In this document: positions 1-13,370 of the stretch, piece after piece
Position numbering within the stretch: the first letter of the stretch is position 1
Layout: every line of letters begins with the position of its first letter
Assembly: GCA_021307315.1 (NCBI GenBank)
Contig: JAJSPD010000001.1
Location: 1,798,001 to 1,862,000, forward strand
Direction of reading: 5' to 3'
DNA length: 64,000 nucleotides
Origin: Bisporella sp. PMI_857
Taxonomy: Eukaryota; Ascomycota; Leotiomycetes; Helotiales; Helotiaceae
Made by a program: the position numbers and the translations under genes
Notes under the pieces: generated by a model
What the model saw: the letters and a program-made list of their open reading frames with translations, nothing else
Told to the model about the DNA's origin: nothing
Databases searched by the model: none

Positions 1-1347
1 ACTCTTTCCCTGTCTCAGTGAAGCGTAGTAGGCCGTCTAGTGTGAGGACGTAGGTGAAAATACGTCCTCCTTCGTCAAAGTGTACCATCTTGAGGAATTG
101 AAGAGCCGCTTCTTCAGACTTAGGTTTGACAATCCCATACTCTGTCGTGCTGCTGAAGTTGTAGACTCGCGCATGCTGGTGATGAAGCGCTCTATTTAAA
201 ATCCGCCCACGAAGGCCCGCTTTCGAGAACATGCCTTTGACGAAAGGTTTGAACTCGACGAAACGATGATAAAGCTCTTGAGGAATAGGTCCCTGAAGTT
301 GGAGCTGATTTGCTTGGAAGCTATGCTGTATCAGCTTTTGTCAACTCTATTCTTCCAGAGGAACTTACTCATATTTCTCGGCTTTAGCCTTATCATTCCC
401 ATTTTTCACAGATTTCCCCCCCTTATCTTTCTCGTTTTGTGACTTCGCTTCATTGGCTTTCTCCCTCTCTTCGCTTTCCGGTGCCTTGGTGCCAGTCAGT
501 CGGCCAATCTATGGCCGCACAGTTAGTTACCTGGATGGGATACTAAATGAATTAACGCGACTGTGGTGGATCTTACCATAGGAGAATAATGCTTGAAGTA
601 AAATGTCTTCCCAATCGTATACATCCTCCCATACGGCTCTTCTGACGGTCCCAGCACTTCCACGCTCACAATTAGACCACCACTCATCTTGATATTACTA
701 TTTAGCATCACCACACACCCCCTCAGCAAATACGCTCTCTTGCTCGCCATCCTTTTCCTGATATCGAAGCTGTTCTCCCTGATTCCCTGCCAATTCTCGT
801 CGATGTGATTTACATATATTGTGACATTACCCAACCGGTCGTCCTGGTTTGCATAATCTTCATCATAAAGGCGACACTTCAAGCGGAACCCGCTGGAGGG
901 TACGCCCGCCACTATCCACTCAGTGTTCCATTCTGGATCTGTACTCTTATGGACAGTGGGCGTTCGCAAGACCATATCCGGATCTTCCTTATGGCGTTTT
1001 TGGAGAGCCGCGGTAAGCGTGGCGGTTAAGTACGGATCTGAAGACCGGGAACTGACGTCTGAAACAGGAAGGTTCTCAGCGCGATGAAAGGTGATCTTTA
1101 TGGTATAGCCGTCTGGCGCGGGGGGGATTGGTGTTCTATCGTATCCTCCTGGTGGGTTCTGTTTATCTCGAAGCTTCTGCTCTTTCGCAGTTAACTTCTC
1201 CTTTGCATTAGCTACCTTTCCTCCTGTGTGCCTGTTCTGATCCTCCTCGTTCCCTTCGTTCTTTTGATTATTATCATTATGCCCTTGGTTGTCTCCATTG
1301 ACTTGCTCTTGCGATTTCTCGGTCTGCGGCTGCTGATCCTCGGCCAT
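1..1347 (-). CDS. C2-domain protein, 3' end cut by window edge
   Basis: Three exons fit: 1347..577, 508..369 and 320..1 (introns 68 and 48 bp, both GTAAG donors and TAG acceptors). The frame stays open to the window edge, so about 410 residues are visible and the C-terminus is missing. Residues 1-78 are a charged, Q/N/E-rich low-complexity leader. A C2-type beta sandwich starts near residue 80 (GYTIKITFHRAENLP, then SSDPYLTATL and DPEWNTEW). C2 domains bind phospholipid, often with Ca2+, so membrane association is likely. The third exon (IPQELYHRFVEFKPF, RVYNFSSTTEYGIV, FTYVLTLDGLLRFTETGKE) resembles a C-terminal region I recall from uncharacterised fungal C2 proteins. I chose ATG 1347; an in-frame ATG at 1422 would add 25 residues. 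Specific function unknown. Confidence 0.85.
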
Positions 1348-1541
1348 GTTTGCGACTGCGACTGCGACTTCGACTTCAAACTGGCGAATATCAGCCTTTG
1401 CCTGTGATAATGTGCTGAACAAAACTCACAAAATTACATCATTTGTATGCGCTCGTTGCAGGGCTTATGTACCAGTCTTCTAAATAAATCGCGACGCACC
1501 AGGGTGTCGTTACTGTCGCCTTTCAATACCGTCGCGAACCC

Positions 1542-1549
1542 TGACGTCA
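1542..1549. promoter_or_regulatory. CRE/ATF palindrome TGACGTCA
   Basis: A perfect 8-base palindrome 195 bases upstream of the C2-protein start codon. TGACGTCA is the established site for CREB/Atf1-type bZIP factors (stress and cAMP responses). Function here is inferred from position only. Confidence 0.4.
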
Positions 1550-1814
1550 AATCGGTCTAGCTCCAGCGGGACAGTCAGCCTTTCAAAGGAAACAAGCTTC
1601 TGCCAAGAGCACTCAAAATACTTGGCTGAGAAGGGTTTCAATTCTGGAAGTGCGAACGGCGGATTTTAATGCAGACGAAGGACAGGCTGTTAATGGAACC
1701 AAGCGGACCCTAAGTCCTGCTTTATTGTAAGTACTAGCCAACTTTCCAACTCTCTTTGTGAAACACACAAAATTCTCGTGTGCGAAAAGGTTAAGGTCTG
1801 TCCTTCCTGCATGA

Positions 1815-1822
1815 TGACGTCA
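1815..1822. promoter_or_regulatory. Second CRE/ATF palindrome TGACGTCA
   Basis: Second perfect copy, 273 bases from the first and in the same intergenic space. Two copies of one 8-mer in about 900 bases is more than expected by chance, which supports a bZIP-responsive promoter for the C2 gene. Confidence 0.35.
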
Positions 1823-2254
1823 ACAGCGTTGAAAAGTTCTCAAATTCGTAATGCCGCATTTGCCGTGAGCTATGTTACCCTGGTATCAATTGTCAAAACG
1901 AACAACAGCTTTATGAGCAAGAACTTGATAGAAGAATCCCATGTGATTTGGTCTGTAATATTCTACTTCATCATAAGGGTGATTTTATGTACTACCATGC
2001 GCTATCGCAATCACCCATTCATTATGATTAGCCTTTGTATATCCTGACATAACTCTTTTTCCAAAACGCAACGTTTAACAGTAATGCCTTGTGGGGCAAC
2101 TGACGATAGTTCTGAGGAGCTTAATGCCCATATTTGCTCCTAGCAATGCTCCCGATAGTCCTAAACTCCAACAATGCAGCCATCATAAAAACCTGTCCGC
2201 CCATGGTATCTCCAAATGTTCATGTTCAATCGTTATAAACGCCTGTCAATGGCA

Positions 2255-5200
2255 TCACCTCTCTGAGATAGGAGTTTTGGCAAGTCTCCCTCCGGCGCTC
2301 ACTCGTTTCTGCAGCCGTGCATCGCGCTCCTTCTGCCTCTCTTGTGAGGCCAAGGTAGATGGAAGTGCTCCAAGAGTGTCATTGCTTGAGGAACCTCGAC
2401 CTGCCTTCTGGTCAATGTATAGAGTGGCATTGCGGCTCAGTGGAAATGCTGGTAGTGTGGCTGGAATCTCTGCTCCGTTCTGAGCTAGCAGCTCTGCAAC
2501 TGGAAACGCTACTACCTTTGCACTTGAAGTTGATGGAGGTGACATTGTTTGGGAAGGAGGAGCTGGATCCGCTGCAGCCAGTGCCAGAAACACAGAGTGT
2601 GTTCCTCGCGACTTGTCCGCAACATTCGGATTAGCCTTAAGGGCCAGAGCATATATCACCTGCTGGATATCATTCTTCTTGATGGCAGCTAGCAAGGTAT
2701 CGTCTGGTGTACCAAAACGTGACAAATTGGACGAGATCGGCTCAACATATGCTCGCTCAGCATACTTGGCAGTGATGAACTTCAGGCGCTGGTCTCTCGT
2801 GGCCTGGGCGGTTGGCTTAAGCGATTGGTCCAATCTTGCCTCCCATACCATATTCGACACACGATTTCCAACCAAAAGCAGTAGTTCTACAATGTCCGTG
2901 GTGAACGAGTTGATATCCAGGGTGAGGGAGCGCACTTTGCTGATGTGCGTACCAAGAGATCGATGAATGCCACTACATTCAATGCAGAGGATGATGGCCA
3001 GGTTGATGGAAACCCATTCCGTCTTAACACCAGAACCGCAGTCTGCGCACCAGCAATTGCCCTGGTCAGTCTCTCGTAACAGCTGAAGAAGCTTGTCAGG
3101 GTTTTCACCAAAGTCGTTGCTGCCAGATCTTGTATAGGCTGGTCGAGCACCAACTGTGGTCCGTCGATAGACATTATTAGCAGATGCCGCCTCATGACGA
3201 TGTCCTTGATTCAGCGAAGTGCTCTTCCCTGTCAAGATGGAGCCGATGTCTCTCCGCAGGGAATGAGACTGCTCTGGCTTAGGGGTTGGTAGGGGGGCAT
3301 CTTTCATCCCTCTGCCCTCGACGGCACCTTGAAGAGCGTTATTTATTGCAGCTATCCAGTTATTGAGATCCTCTTCAGAAGTCGCCTGATACACACGCTT
3401 ATACTGAGGGGTGATGATCTCAAAGCAGAAGCGTCTCTCGGAATTCCGAGCCTCGCGAACAGATGCCATTCTCAGGTCGATGGGTTCCATATGCAGGTCG
3501 AGCCTCTCCTTCCAATTGCTGTACTCGCGGACCTTACCACCATCTAGAACAATCCAAAATCTATGAAACGTCAGGAAAAGATTGATAGTAGGGATAAGTT
3601 ACCTACTTGTGCCATGCTTGCTTATTCAAGCCGCGAGGATCTGTGTGGCTGCCAGGTCTGCTTAGTGCCCACAAGAGACCTTCTTTCTTCTGAGTACCGT
3701 TCTTTTCGCTACTTGTCGTTTGAGAATGGTCCTTTTCTTCTAGATCGCGAATTCCCTTGAACTTAGAGTTCACTCCTGGGCTACCAACCGATCCAATATG
3801 AGATTGGAGACTTCCCGGAGACTTTGAAAACTCACTACCGCCAGGAGGAGGAGAACCCACTGTGCTGCTAGTGTTTGTAGCTACTGCCCTGAGCTGGGAA
3901 CCAGTACTATCAGCGCGTCCAATCTCGGAGTCTGAGGTTGCGCCATTGTTGAGATTTGGAGAAACTACTCCTACCGAAGGAATTGTCTCAGGCTCGACAT
4001 ATGTGGTCGTGCTCTTCTCAAGGGCTCGGCGTCTTTCTTCTCGCTCAGTCCGTTGATACTGAAACTCCTTGTCTGCTTTGTGTACCTCTGCACTCAAAGC
4101 GTCCAGCTGTGGTAGGAGTGCCTCAACTTTCTTCGCAGTTGAAAGGTAGCTCTTAGTTTGAGCATCTGCATACTTGGTCAGTTGTAACAGTACCTCCTGT
4201 TCCTTTCGTCCACCATGTAAGTCTTGCATGAAGGAAGAATAATCAAAGCGCTTCAGTTCGAAATTGCGGCGTTTGGTCTGATACTTTGAGTCACTCTCGA
4301 CCCGCTTCTTTTCCTTCATAGAGTCCTGACGTTGACCCAAATAACGAGACATGTAGGCATAATAGTCTTTGCTCTCTTGTTCAAACTCTTGCTTCTTAGC
4401 CTCGGCTTGCTTGATGTCCAAATTGTAAAGCTTGTTGATAGGATCAATAATTATCTTCTGCAGATTGACGGTATTTTGCTTCTCGTATAGCAAAATGTCC
4501 CGCGCAATCTTGTCGAAATAGTGATCAAGCGCTGGTTGGACGGCATTGGCGTTGCCAGATGAAGCTTCTCTTAGGGAGTCCATAAATCCAGAAATTGCTT
4601 CATTGCATTCGACCTGTGCTAAGTGTGCGGCCTCTGCCTTCTTCAAGACTTTCTTCATGCGCTGCCTCATGTTGCTAGTCTTCTGTTCCATTGCTTTCAT
4701 GGTAGCTCGGAAGAGAGGTCCATCTTCAGCCGCACTTATATCCTCCGTAGGTCGCTGACAGTCTACTTTTACGGTTTCGTTTAAGGATGGAGATGTAATG
4801 CTTCCAGAAAGCCCTTCGCTGGGTACTGTGATTGGAGATGGAGGCTCATCATATTCGCGATAGTCGTAGGTGCTTAGCCGTGAGTCCATTGATTGTGATG
4901 ATGGAACTCGAGGTTTCGGCGGAGGCACAAGGTTGAATATGGGAGAAGGAGAATTCGGATGGCTAAGATATTGAGAGTCTATTGAAAAATCAGCAAATGT
5001 TTGGGTGCGATCCATATTACCAACAACTTACTTGATACCCAGAAGGAAAAGCTAGCTAACGTGTTCAGTCGGTGCGCTCGTTGATCGTATTCGACGAACT
5101 TGCCAATTGTTAGCAATTATAAAAATAACTTGACATTGGTGTAAACAGACGCTGCAGGCATTCCTCCATCCTCCTCCTCTATCTTCTGTTGTCTTTGGTG

Positions 5201-5848
5201 GCTTCCATTTCCAGGACCATTCAAATGAGACTGAAGGGCTACCTCCAGTAGAGTAGTCTCCGATCCAATGCACATTGGCGTTCTTGTGTAGGTTTGGATC
5301 CGCATGGAACTCTCTCGTCACCAGGGTGTCCACTTCTTTTGGTGTTGAAGCTGCCGCATAAGTGAGGCCATTCACCACAGAATCGACCACAGCATTAGCT
5401 GCATCTTGGGATGCGGTACCGCTTGTAGTAATATTATGCGTTTGCCGAATGACAAATGTAAAACTTAGTGTTAACTCTTCCTCATTGTTAAGCTTCAGTA
5501 AGAAGGCAGGGCAAGCCGAAGGAGACCAAGGGTCAGGGTCCTAAGCAAATAAATTAGCACCCAGAACATGGAGATTCTTCAAAATCTTCCATACTTGTAC
5601 ATATTCTACCACACTGTTGTCGCCAATGTCCCGGCTCGCAGATATTCGGGTTGCGGGAAAGGCGTTCGGGGTGCATTGTAGGATGGTCTTCCGTTTCGCA
5701 TTTGTAACGGTCAACGACGAGATGGTTACTTCCAAGCACAAATTAATCTCGCGCCAAAGCTGAGGATCCCCAAATGTTACTTACGCCTATTTTGATCTCT
5801 CAGATACAATGCGCCGTCACTATCGGGTCTGCTCGAAACCGCGCCCAT
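2255..5848 (-). CDS. BAR-PH-ArfGAP protein (Arf GTPase-activating protein, Csx2/ACAP-like)
   Basis: Six exons join in phase to 1110 residues: 5848..5785, 5728..5595, 5540..5151, 5098..5032, 4978..3607, 3560..2255. The start is set by the first exon (MGAVSSRPDSDGALYL). Residues about 20-215 form an N-terminal region shared by fungal homologues (RTISSLTVTN-like strand, REFHADPNLHKNANVHW, FEWSWKWKPPK). A helical BAR-like region spans about 305-545. A PH domain covers about 650-745 and is interrupted by the last intron between WHK and FWIVLDGG. The ArfGAP zinc finger begins near 845 (CWCADCG, 16-residue gap, CIECSGIHR), with the catalytic arginine in that last motif. Family knowledge: such proteins stimulate GTP hydrolysis on Arf at curved membranes, linking phosphoinositide binding to vesicle traffic. 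The donor of intron 3 is a weak GTCTGT. Confidence 0.93.
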
Positions 5849-6653
5849 CTTCTTCTCAGGCTACCCCACCAACAAGCTAAATGGCTGCTCGAGGTAGATG
5901 CTGTTGTTGATTAAGGATCAAGATCATCGAGAGGAATGCTTCTGGGGGAATAATTATCCAAATAACAGGTGTTTCTTTGAAGAAATAACAAGGCGATGTT
6001 CAGTGGCGATGATACAGTTGGTATGGGGTATGGATGCCTTGTCAACAGACGGGCTCGCTTTCTTCGATGTCGTCGATCTCGCTTCCAAGGCGCGTTAAAA
6101 TGCTAATATCGATGGAGAAACGTCGTTGTCCTCCGTATGTTTCAAATAAATTGCAATGGTGGCAAAGGCCCTAATTTGGGGATATGATTAATGTATCAGG
6201 ATCAAGGCGAGTTCTAGTCTTTGGTCTTATTTTTCTCTCAATGTTTAAATTCAAAGTTTTTTCATCTGGTACTGTACTGTGTACTGTGGGAGCTTGGATA
6301 TGATGAATACGAGATGAGCAGGCTGACTTGACTGATAGCCGCGTACAACCCCTAAATTAACGTTATATGTTCTGCAGAGGCAAAAAGGACCCTGAAGCCG
6401 AGCCTCCTGATTCACTGATTCACCACGGGGGCTGCTGACTACTGACGCAAGCACAAGGCTGTGGGGGATGACGATGACTTTTGTGCGCACACGCGCTCTC
6501 TCTGTAGTTAGTGTACCAATCTGCCTACTACCAACTCTACCTGAGCGCACTAGCTGTTATCACCCAGCCGCAGGTCGTTGGATATTTTGGTCACGGATGC
6601 GACAGGAGGAGGCTTGTAGCTGCTGACAAGGACACGCTAGTAGTCTAATCCTA

Positions 6654-6693
<40 letters not shown>

Positions 6694-7250
6694 TCTGCTC
6701 GCAACCTTGTCTATAGAAGGGAACATCGCTTCAGGATCTTCGGAGCGGCACTGACTAGAAGAATACTATTGTATGCTGACACATCAAAGAAACTACAGAG
6801 AAGAAGCCTCTTGCCTATATGCCGCGCGCGACCAGAAAAACATGATCGTCTGCACAAGCACAAGGTGCTATCCACAACGGAGAGACGCAAAGGCAGATAA
6901 GGTCAACATAGTGGTAGCCCTTCGATGCTGGATCCAGCCCTCTCCTCTGTCGCCTGAAGAGTGGTGATTTGAATGCGTATCATTCATTGCATCCGATGAA
7001 TGACACTGTAGGTACTTTACAATGGCGCTCAGCGCTCAGAATGCTCTTTTCATTTCATTTACCCTGTTTCCCAGCCTTGGACCTGCCAAATTGCGTTGCC
7101 TCGCTGCCTCGGCATGTCTCCTCGTATAGAGTGTTTTCCAGCCTCGTCAACTTTTTAATTTCTGCTATTCTTCAATGCAACTTGTAAACTGCGTCAAAGC
7201 AATTGTACCATCATTTGTCCCATAAATTAGGCTATATGTCAGAAGAGATC
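5849..7250. other. Intergenic: divergent promoter region of the ArfGAP and thioesterase genes
   Basis: About 1.4 kb with no supported gene. It holds a GTCT microsatellite (separate entry). ATGs at 7203 and 7236 are in frame with the thioesterase and could extend its N-terminus. Confidence 0.6.
6654..6693. repeat. Tetranucleotide microsatellite (GTCT)10
   Basis: Ten uninterrupted GTCT units, a pure polypyrimidine/polypurine-alternating tract of 40 bases about 560 bases upstream of the thioesterase start. Probably length-variable. Confidence 0.9.
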
Positions 7251-8305
7251 ATGGCTACGTCATTCAAAGAGGCATCAGCTATCAAGCAATTGACCTCTCA
7301 CACCTACAGTGCAAACTTCCCGACCGATTGGTTGCTTGGGTCAGGTAACATTGCACAATCACCGCGTTCATTCTTCTCGAAGTGGAGAGCTAATTGGTAT
7401 CACAGTTCCTCACGGAGGCTATGTTGCTGCTGTGTTCCTCAAAGTCGCTGAAACGCACTTCAAGTCGACTCTCTCTTCCCAGAACCAACCCCATCCCATT
7501 GCCCTTCATATAGAGTTTCTGAAGCGTACAAGCGGAGGACCTGCTCTATTCAGCGTCAAAGATATCAAGCTTGGTCGTCAAGCATCTGTCATACATGTTA
7601 GCCTTGGTCAAGAGGGAAGAGATGACGAAGTTGTAGCATATATCACTCAGTAAGTCTGTTCCTCCAGCTCCTATTTTAGAAACATCTAACCCCGAGCTTT
7701 ACAGTGGAAACATGGCCACCGAAGAAGGCGTCTCCTTCCCCACCAGCTACAAGCTCACTCCTCCACCTGTACCTGTAGATCTCAAGGCTCTCGCCGAGGA
7801 TAAGGACAAGCTCTGGGGCCGACACCGCAACATGCCCTTCTCTGACTTCCGGAAGGCCGCCACCCGCACCCAATTCCACTTCCCCCGCGCCGGCCAGCCC
7901 GAAAAGTCCATCTCCGACGAATGGGTGCGTTTTTCCTCTGGTGAGCCATACACAACGGCAGCGCTCGGCTATGTCTGTGACATGTATCCTATGCCCGTCG
8001 ACGCCTACCTCGAGTCCGCTAACCCTTACGATCTCAAGAACGACAAAACCGTCAAGGTTGAGAAGGCAGCGCGTTACTGGTATCCTACGCTGCTAATCAA
8101 CATCGATTTCAAGAAAGCATTGCCAGAGGAGGGTGTCGAGTGGCTGTTTGTAAGAGCCGAGGCGAAGGAAATCAAAAACGGCCGTATGGACCTGGAGATG
8201 GTGGTTAAAGATGGAGACGGCGAGATTGTTGCGCTTGCTCATCATATTGCGTTGGCGACGGGCGTAGGCAAAAACTTGGCGAAGAGATCCAGCCCTAAGC
8301 TCTGA
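7251..8305 (+). CDS. Acyl-CoA thioesterase-like protein (double hot-dog fold)
   Basis: Exons 7251..7344, 7406..7649 and 7705..8305 join in phase to 312 residues. Intron 1 restores the junction TDWLLGS-VPHGGYVAAVF; intron 2 restores AYITHGNMATEEG. The N-terminal half has the hot-dog helix motif HGGYVAAVFLKVAE and the strand ALHIEFLKRT; the C-terminal half carries the second hot-dog (WYPTLLINIDFK, WLFVRAEAKEIKNGRMDLE). This matches the fungal thioesterase-like (TesB-type) superfamily, which hydrolyses acyl-CoA thioesters; the true substrate cannot be told. No signal peptide or SKL-type peroxisomal terminus is seen (ends SPKL). MATSF at 7251 is preferred as start by family habit; 7236 is possible. 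It converges with the eIF3j gene. Confidence 0.88.
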
Positions 8306-8939
8306 GGAGTGCTCGCCAGGACGGAACAAGAATGGTAAGATTTTAGGCCTTGTATTTGCTTTCGTATTAGGAGCAAGTGCTTTGCTGGATTATACCCATG
8401 TATAAATACGTAACGATGAATGAAGAGCCAGCCAATCGTATGTTAATGCTAGGGCTGGAGGCAGAGATGGTCTAGGTCATGTAAAGGACATCAGAACAAC
8501 AGTAGATATAGATATATGGCATTTGAATTGCAGGCGCTAAGATCTAATTGCTCAAAGATTCGAAGAATCATGCTGCATCACATCAAAACACCTCACACAT
8601 CCTCTCACCCCGCAACACATAAGGCAAAGCAGGCTTAAAGGGACAAAGCAATGCAGCAAAGCATGTTGTCTACGAAGAAATGAAAAGTCTACTGCAAATT
8701 ATCCTCACTCCCATCCCATGCGCTCCTCGCCATCTTTTCATCGCCTCTGAAGAGGCGAGGTGAATTTATTGGTATCATATGCCATTTTGTGGGGCCATAA
8801 ATGCCGACTTGGACTATAGACTCGCTGGGCTTAGTCGTAATATACGGGGTGACGATTGCCTTGAACGGTGGCGCATCTCGGCGGTGGTTATGGTGCGGAG
8901 GAGCGTAGAAACGCGATACTTGATAAACCAGGGTGCCTT
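8306..8939. other. Convergent 3' regions of the thioesterase and eIF3j genes
   Basis: No gene seen; it should contain the 3' UTRs and poly(A) sites of both converging genes. Confidence 0.6.
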
Positions 8940-9923
8940 TCACATAAAATCATCACTGCGAATGTTAGCTTTCTACCCTACAAAGCATCGTAGGCTTATT
9001 GGCACTTACTCTCCAAAATCATCATCGTAAGCATTAGTATCCGCGACGGAGGATGTATTCCGGCTTGCTACGAGCGCGACCTTTGTCTTTTGTGCCTTGC
9101 TCTTCTTTCCACCCTTCTCCGCAAGCTTCTCTTCCTTCATTTTTTCATTGCTCAAAGCAGTCAAGGTGCTGCTAATCTTCTTGATCTGATCACTAGGGAG
9201 GTCTTTCGCGAGCTGTTTTGTGAACTCCTGGAGGAAGAGAACATAGTGTGCCTTCTTTGAGTTGCTGGAGAGGACAGGCACAAGTGTATCGCGGAGCTTC
9301 TCGAACTGAAGCTTTGTCTTCGGGTCAAAGAGAGGCAGCGCAGTGAAATCAACAGTCGAGGCAGGGTTCTTGGCATCGACGACGACGGCGTTGGCTGCAG
9401 TCGTGGTTTTGCGGCTGTTGCTGATACCAATATTGCCGAATAGATCCTCCGCATGCTTCAGATCAGACTCCTGCTCGGTACGGCGAAGGCGTTCTCTTCT
9501 CTCGGCCTCATCTTCCTCGCTCTCCTCGGAACTTTCCTCTGCAAGTCGTCGTGCGTTCTCGGCCTTCCTCTCAGCGATACGTTGCGCCTTGCTCTTTTTC
9601 GCAGCTTTCTCCTCCGCCTCTGCTTTGGCTTTCTTCTCGGCAGCGACTTTGGCCTTTTCGCGCTCAACTGTATGATGTCAGCGACGCAGCCCAACGACGC
9701 GTATGATGGTGGGGCAACTCACCCTCAGAGTCCTCCGCAGCGTCCCACGAATCTAGCACATCGTCTTCAGACTCCTCATCATCAAACTTATTGCGGCGAG
9801 GAACGGAAGCGGCGAGTGGAGGGGAGGATGGTGGAGTAGAGGAATCCTCTTCTTCGTCTGCAAGTTGGTCAGTTTAGGCTGATGGATATGCGACAAAGTA
9901 GACTCACCCCATTTCTCAGGCAT
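8940..9923 (-). CDS. HCR1: Translation initiation factor eIF3 subunit J (Hcr1)
   Basis: Four exons: 9923..9908, 9857..9723, 9667..9010 and 8955..8940, giving 274 residues. The first and last exons are only 16 bases each. The start MPEKWDEEED is the usual acidic eIF3j N-terminus. The last intron (GTAAGT to CGCAG) is decisive: reading through it stops after DDDFGE, while splicing restores the conserved DDDFGDDDFM end typical of the family. The middle is highly charged (Lys/Glu/Ala-rich, likely coiled coil), followed by the conserved folded part (LPLFDPKTKLQFEKLRDTL, HYVLFLQEFTKQLAKDL). eIF3j binds the 40S decoding centre, helps position eIF3 and start-codon selection, and in yeast assists 20S pre-rRNA maturation. 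Cytoplasmic. Confidence 0.95.
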
Positions 9924-10363
9924 ATTGACGGTTGGAATGGAGTTTGTCTTTTAGGTGTTTGGTGGTGTTTGAATGGTTATGGAGTTGCTGAAAGAGGGCC
10001 TTGAAGTGTTTGTGTGGTTTTTAACTTGGAAAGAAAGAAAAGTCTAAGAAGAGGGATGGATTTGTTTAAATCAAGGCTTCGCCTCAGTGCGGTGCGCGGG
10101 AAGAGCCTAAGATTCGGGTGTAGTGGCCTGTGCCTCAGGTTTCAGGCATTATTTCTAAATTAATCCCCCCCCCCCCACATTCCACTTTCCTAGCGGTAGT
10201 GCCTCATCGAATTGGGCAGCAATGTCACAACTGAATTTTGATCATAGCATGTGAACATCTTTCAATGCGTAAACTTTTCCATTGCTTTTCTGATACTAGC
10301 ATATGCTTCTTCTGGTTTGGCTCATTCATCCACTCATTGATCGCAATCATATTCCATTCCCGC
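9924..10363. other. Intergenic: eIF3j promoter and enolase 3' region
   Basis: No gene. It contains a 12-base C homopolymer (10165-10176) about 240 bases upstream of the eIF3j start. Both neighbours are transcribed leftward. Confidence 0.6.
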
Positions 10364-12076
<1,713 letters not shown>

Positions 12077-12077
12077 G

Positions 12078-12131
12078 CTGGAGTTTGATTAGCTTGGCAT
12101 CTTGGTGAAGAACGGCATGATATATACTCAC
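12078..12131 (-). other. Predicted 5' UTR intron of the enolase gene
   Basis: A consensus donor (GTGAGT, from 12131) and an acceptor (CTCCAG, ending at 12078) lie one base before the enolase ATG. The 54-base length matches the coding introns, so it is probably spliced from the leader. No coding effect. Confidence 0.5.
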
Positions 12132-13370
12132 ATTGCTGTGTTCAATTGTGTTCTGTCAAGAAAAAGTTAGCAGATTTGCAGAAAATTCGTGTCACAGGCC
12201 AAACACATTTTGTTGTAACAAGCAGAAAAAGCAATGATGCAGGTGCGGGATAATCCCACTCAAATTATCAGAAAATGATGTGATACTGAGGTCTGTGTCT
12301 AACAATTGCAAAGCGAAATGAGCTATTGTAGACAAACTCTTGATACTCCAGCCAAGGGAAGAGATAGACCAACCTTGTATAGATTGTGTGGGTGATGTTT
12401 TTCTTCAGCTGGGAGGGGTGATGGGCTGTTTATGTTGGGATTTTGGATGGAGGGGTGATGAGAAAGAGGTTTGGTGGGGTGGTTTTTGGTTTTAATTGTG
12501 GACCTGAACTGTTCCAGGACAGCATGAGTACCTAAGCTAATAAGCTTGATCCTCAGGATACACCCGACGCATCAACCTGTTCTGGATCCCAGCTCCTAGG
12601 AAGAGAAGAGTGCACCTGGTTCTGAAAGTTTAACTTTTTTTTTCACGAAAATGTCTTCCATGTTTATGATAACGGCTTCCGGGTTTCATCGATATTTACT
12701 CACATCCTCCTCGGCTTTGGGGGAGTTGTAGGCTTGCGTAAGGAAAGGACCGGGTTCTCTTCGGTGATAATGGCCGCTTTGGCGTCAACTTTGATACTTG
12801 GTGCTGGTAGAGTAGCAATGAGCACGTGTTGGTGAGGGACATGACTTTGCTTGCCAGAGTCAACTCTGGGTAGGCAATCAAGGTATCTTTGGCTCATTAT
12901 AGAGAGGTTTCTACCTTTGCATAAAGAAGTTGAGATACTGCCTCATTGTTATTCTACCATGTACAATCCTCAAAATGGTGGATGTTGAGCCATGCTATTG
13001 GATCTTTGCGTCATGGTTTATCCCCCAGCATGTGGTCAGCGATATCGAATTCAAGTAAAATATCATGTGCATGGAATGAAAAAAAAAAGTTAATATCTCT
13101 GAGCTAAAGCCTAGAATCAGAATATAAAAAATAGGGTACACGCTGGTACCTATTCAAGCCTAATATACAAGGCTATAATACTTAGGTTATGGTGGCCTGA
13201 TGCTTCAGGCCACTCTTGAATTCGCGTCAACACGATGCCTGTCGGATATCCATTTGACTACCATACAAATCCATCGAATAGCTCCCCGAATCCCACCGTT
13301 TACCAATCATCTTTTTACGCAAGCTTCAACATCATCCGCCCACATCCAAATACTCATCTACCTATTCAAA
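12132..13370. other. Intergenic: shared divergent promoter of enolase and RPT4
   Basis: About 1.2 kb without a supportable gene; open frames at 12696-12897 have no recognisable family. A/T-rich around 13070-13180. Upstream elements of both housekeeping genes should lie here. Confidence 0.55.

Larger units (their letters stand above)
1348..2254. other. Intergenic: promoter side of the C2 gene, 3' side of the ArfGAP gene
   Basis: No convincing gene. An open frame at 1778-2047 on the plus strand begins with GTG and has no recognisable domain. The stretch holds two perfect TGACGTCA palindromes, listed separately. Confidence 0.6.

Noticed and set aside
805..1029. Plus-strand frame opposite the C2-domain gene
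   Set aside because: Antisense to a well-supported C2 exon; composition is that of a shadow frame.
2255..3490. ArfGAP segment as a separate gene from the upstream BAR segment
   Set aside because: A GTAGGT donor and CATAG acceptor join the two within a PH domain in phase, restoring WHK-FWIVLDGG, so they are one gene.
10165..10176. C12 homopolymer as a functional element
   Set aside because: A simple homopolymer in an intergenic spacer; no further structure supports a role.
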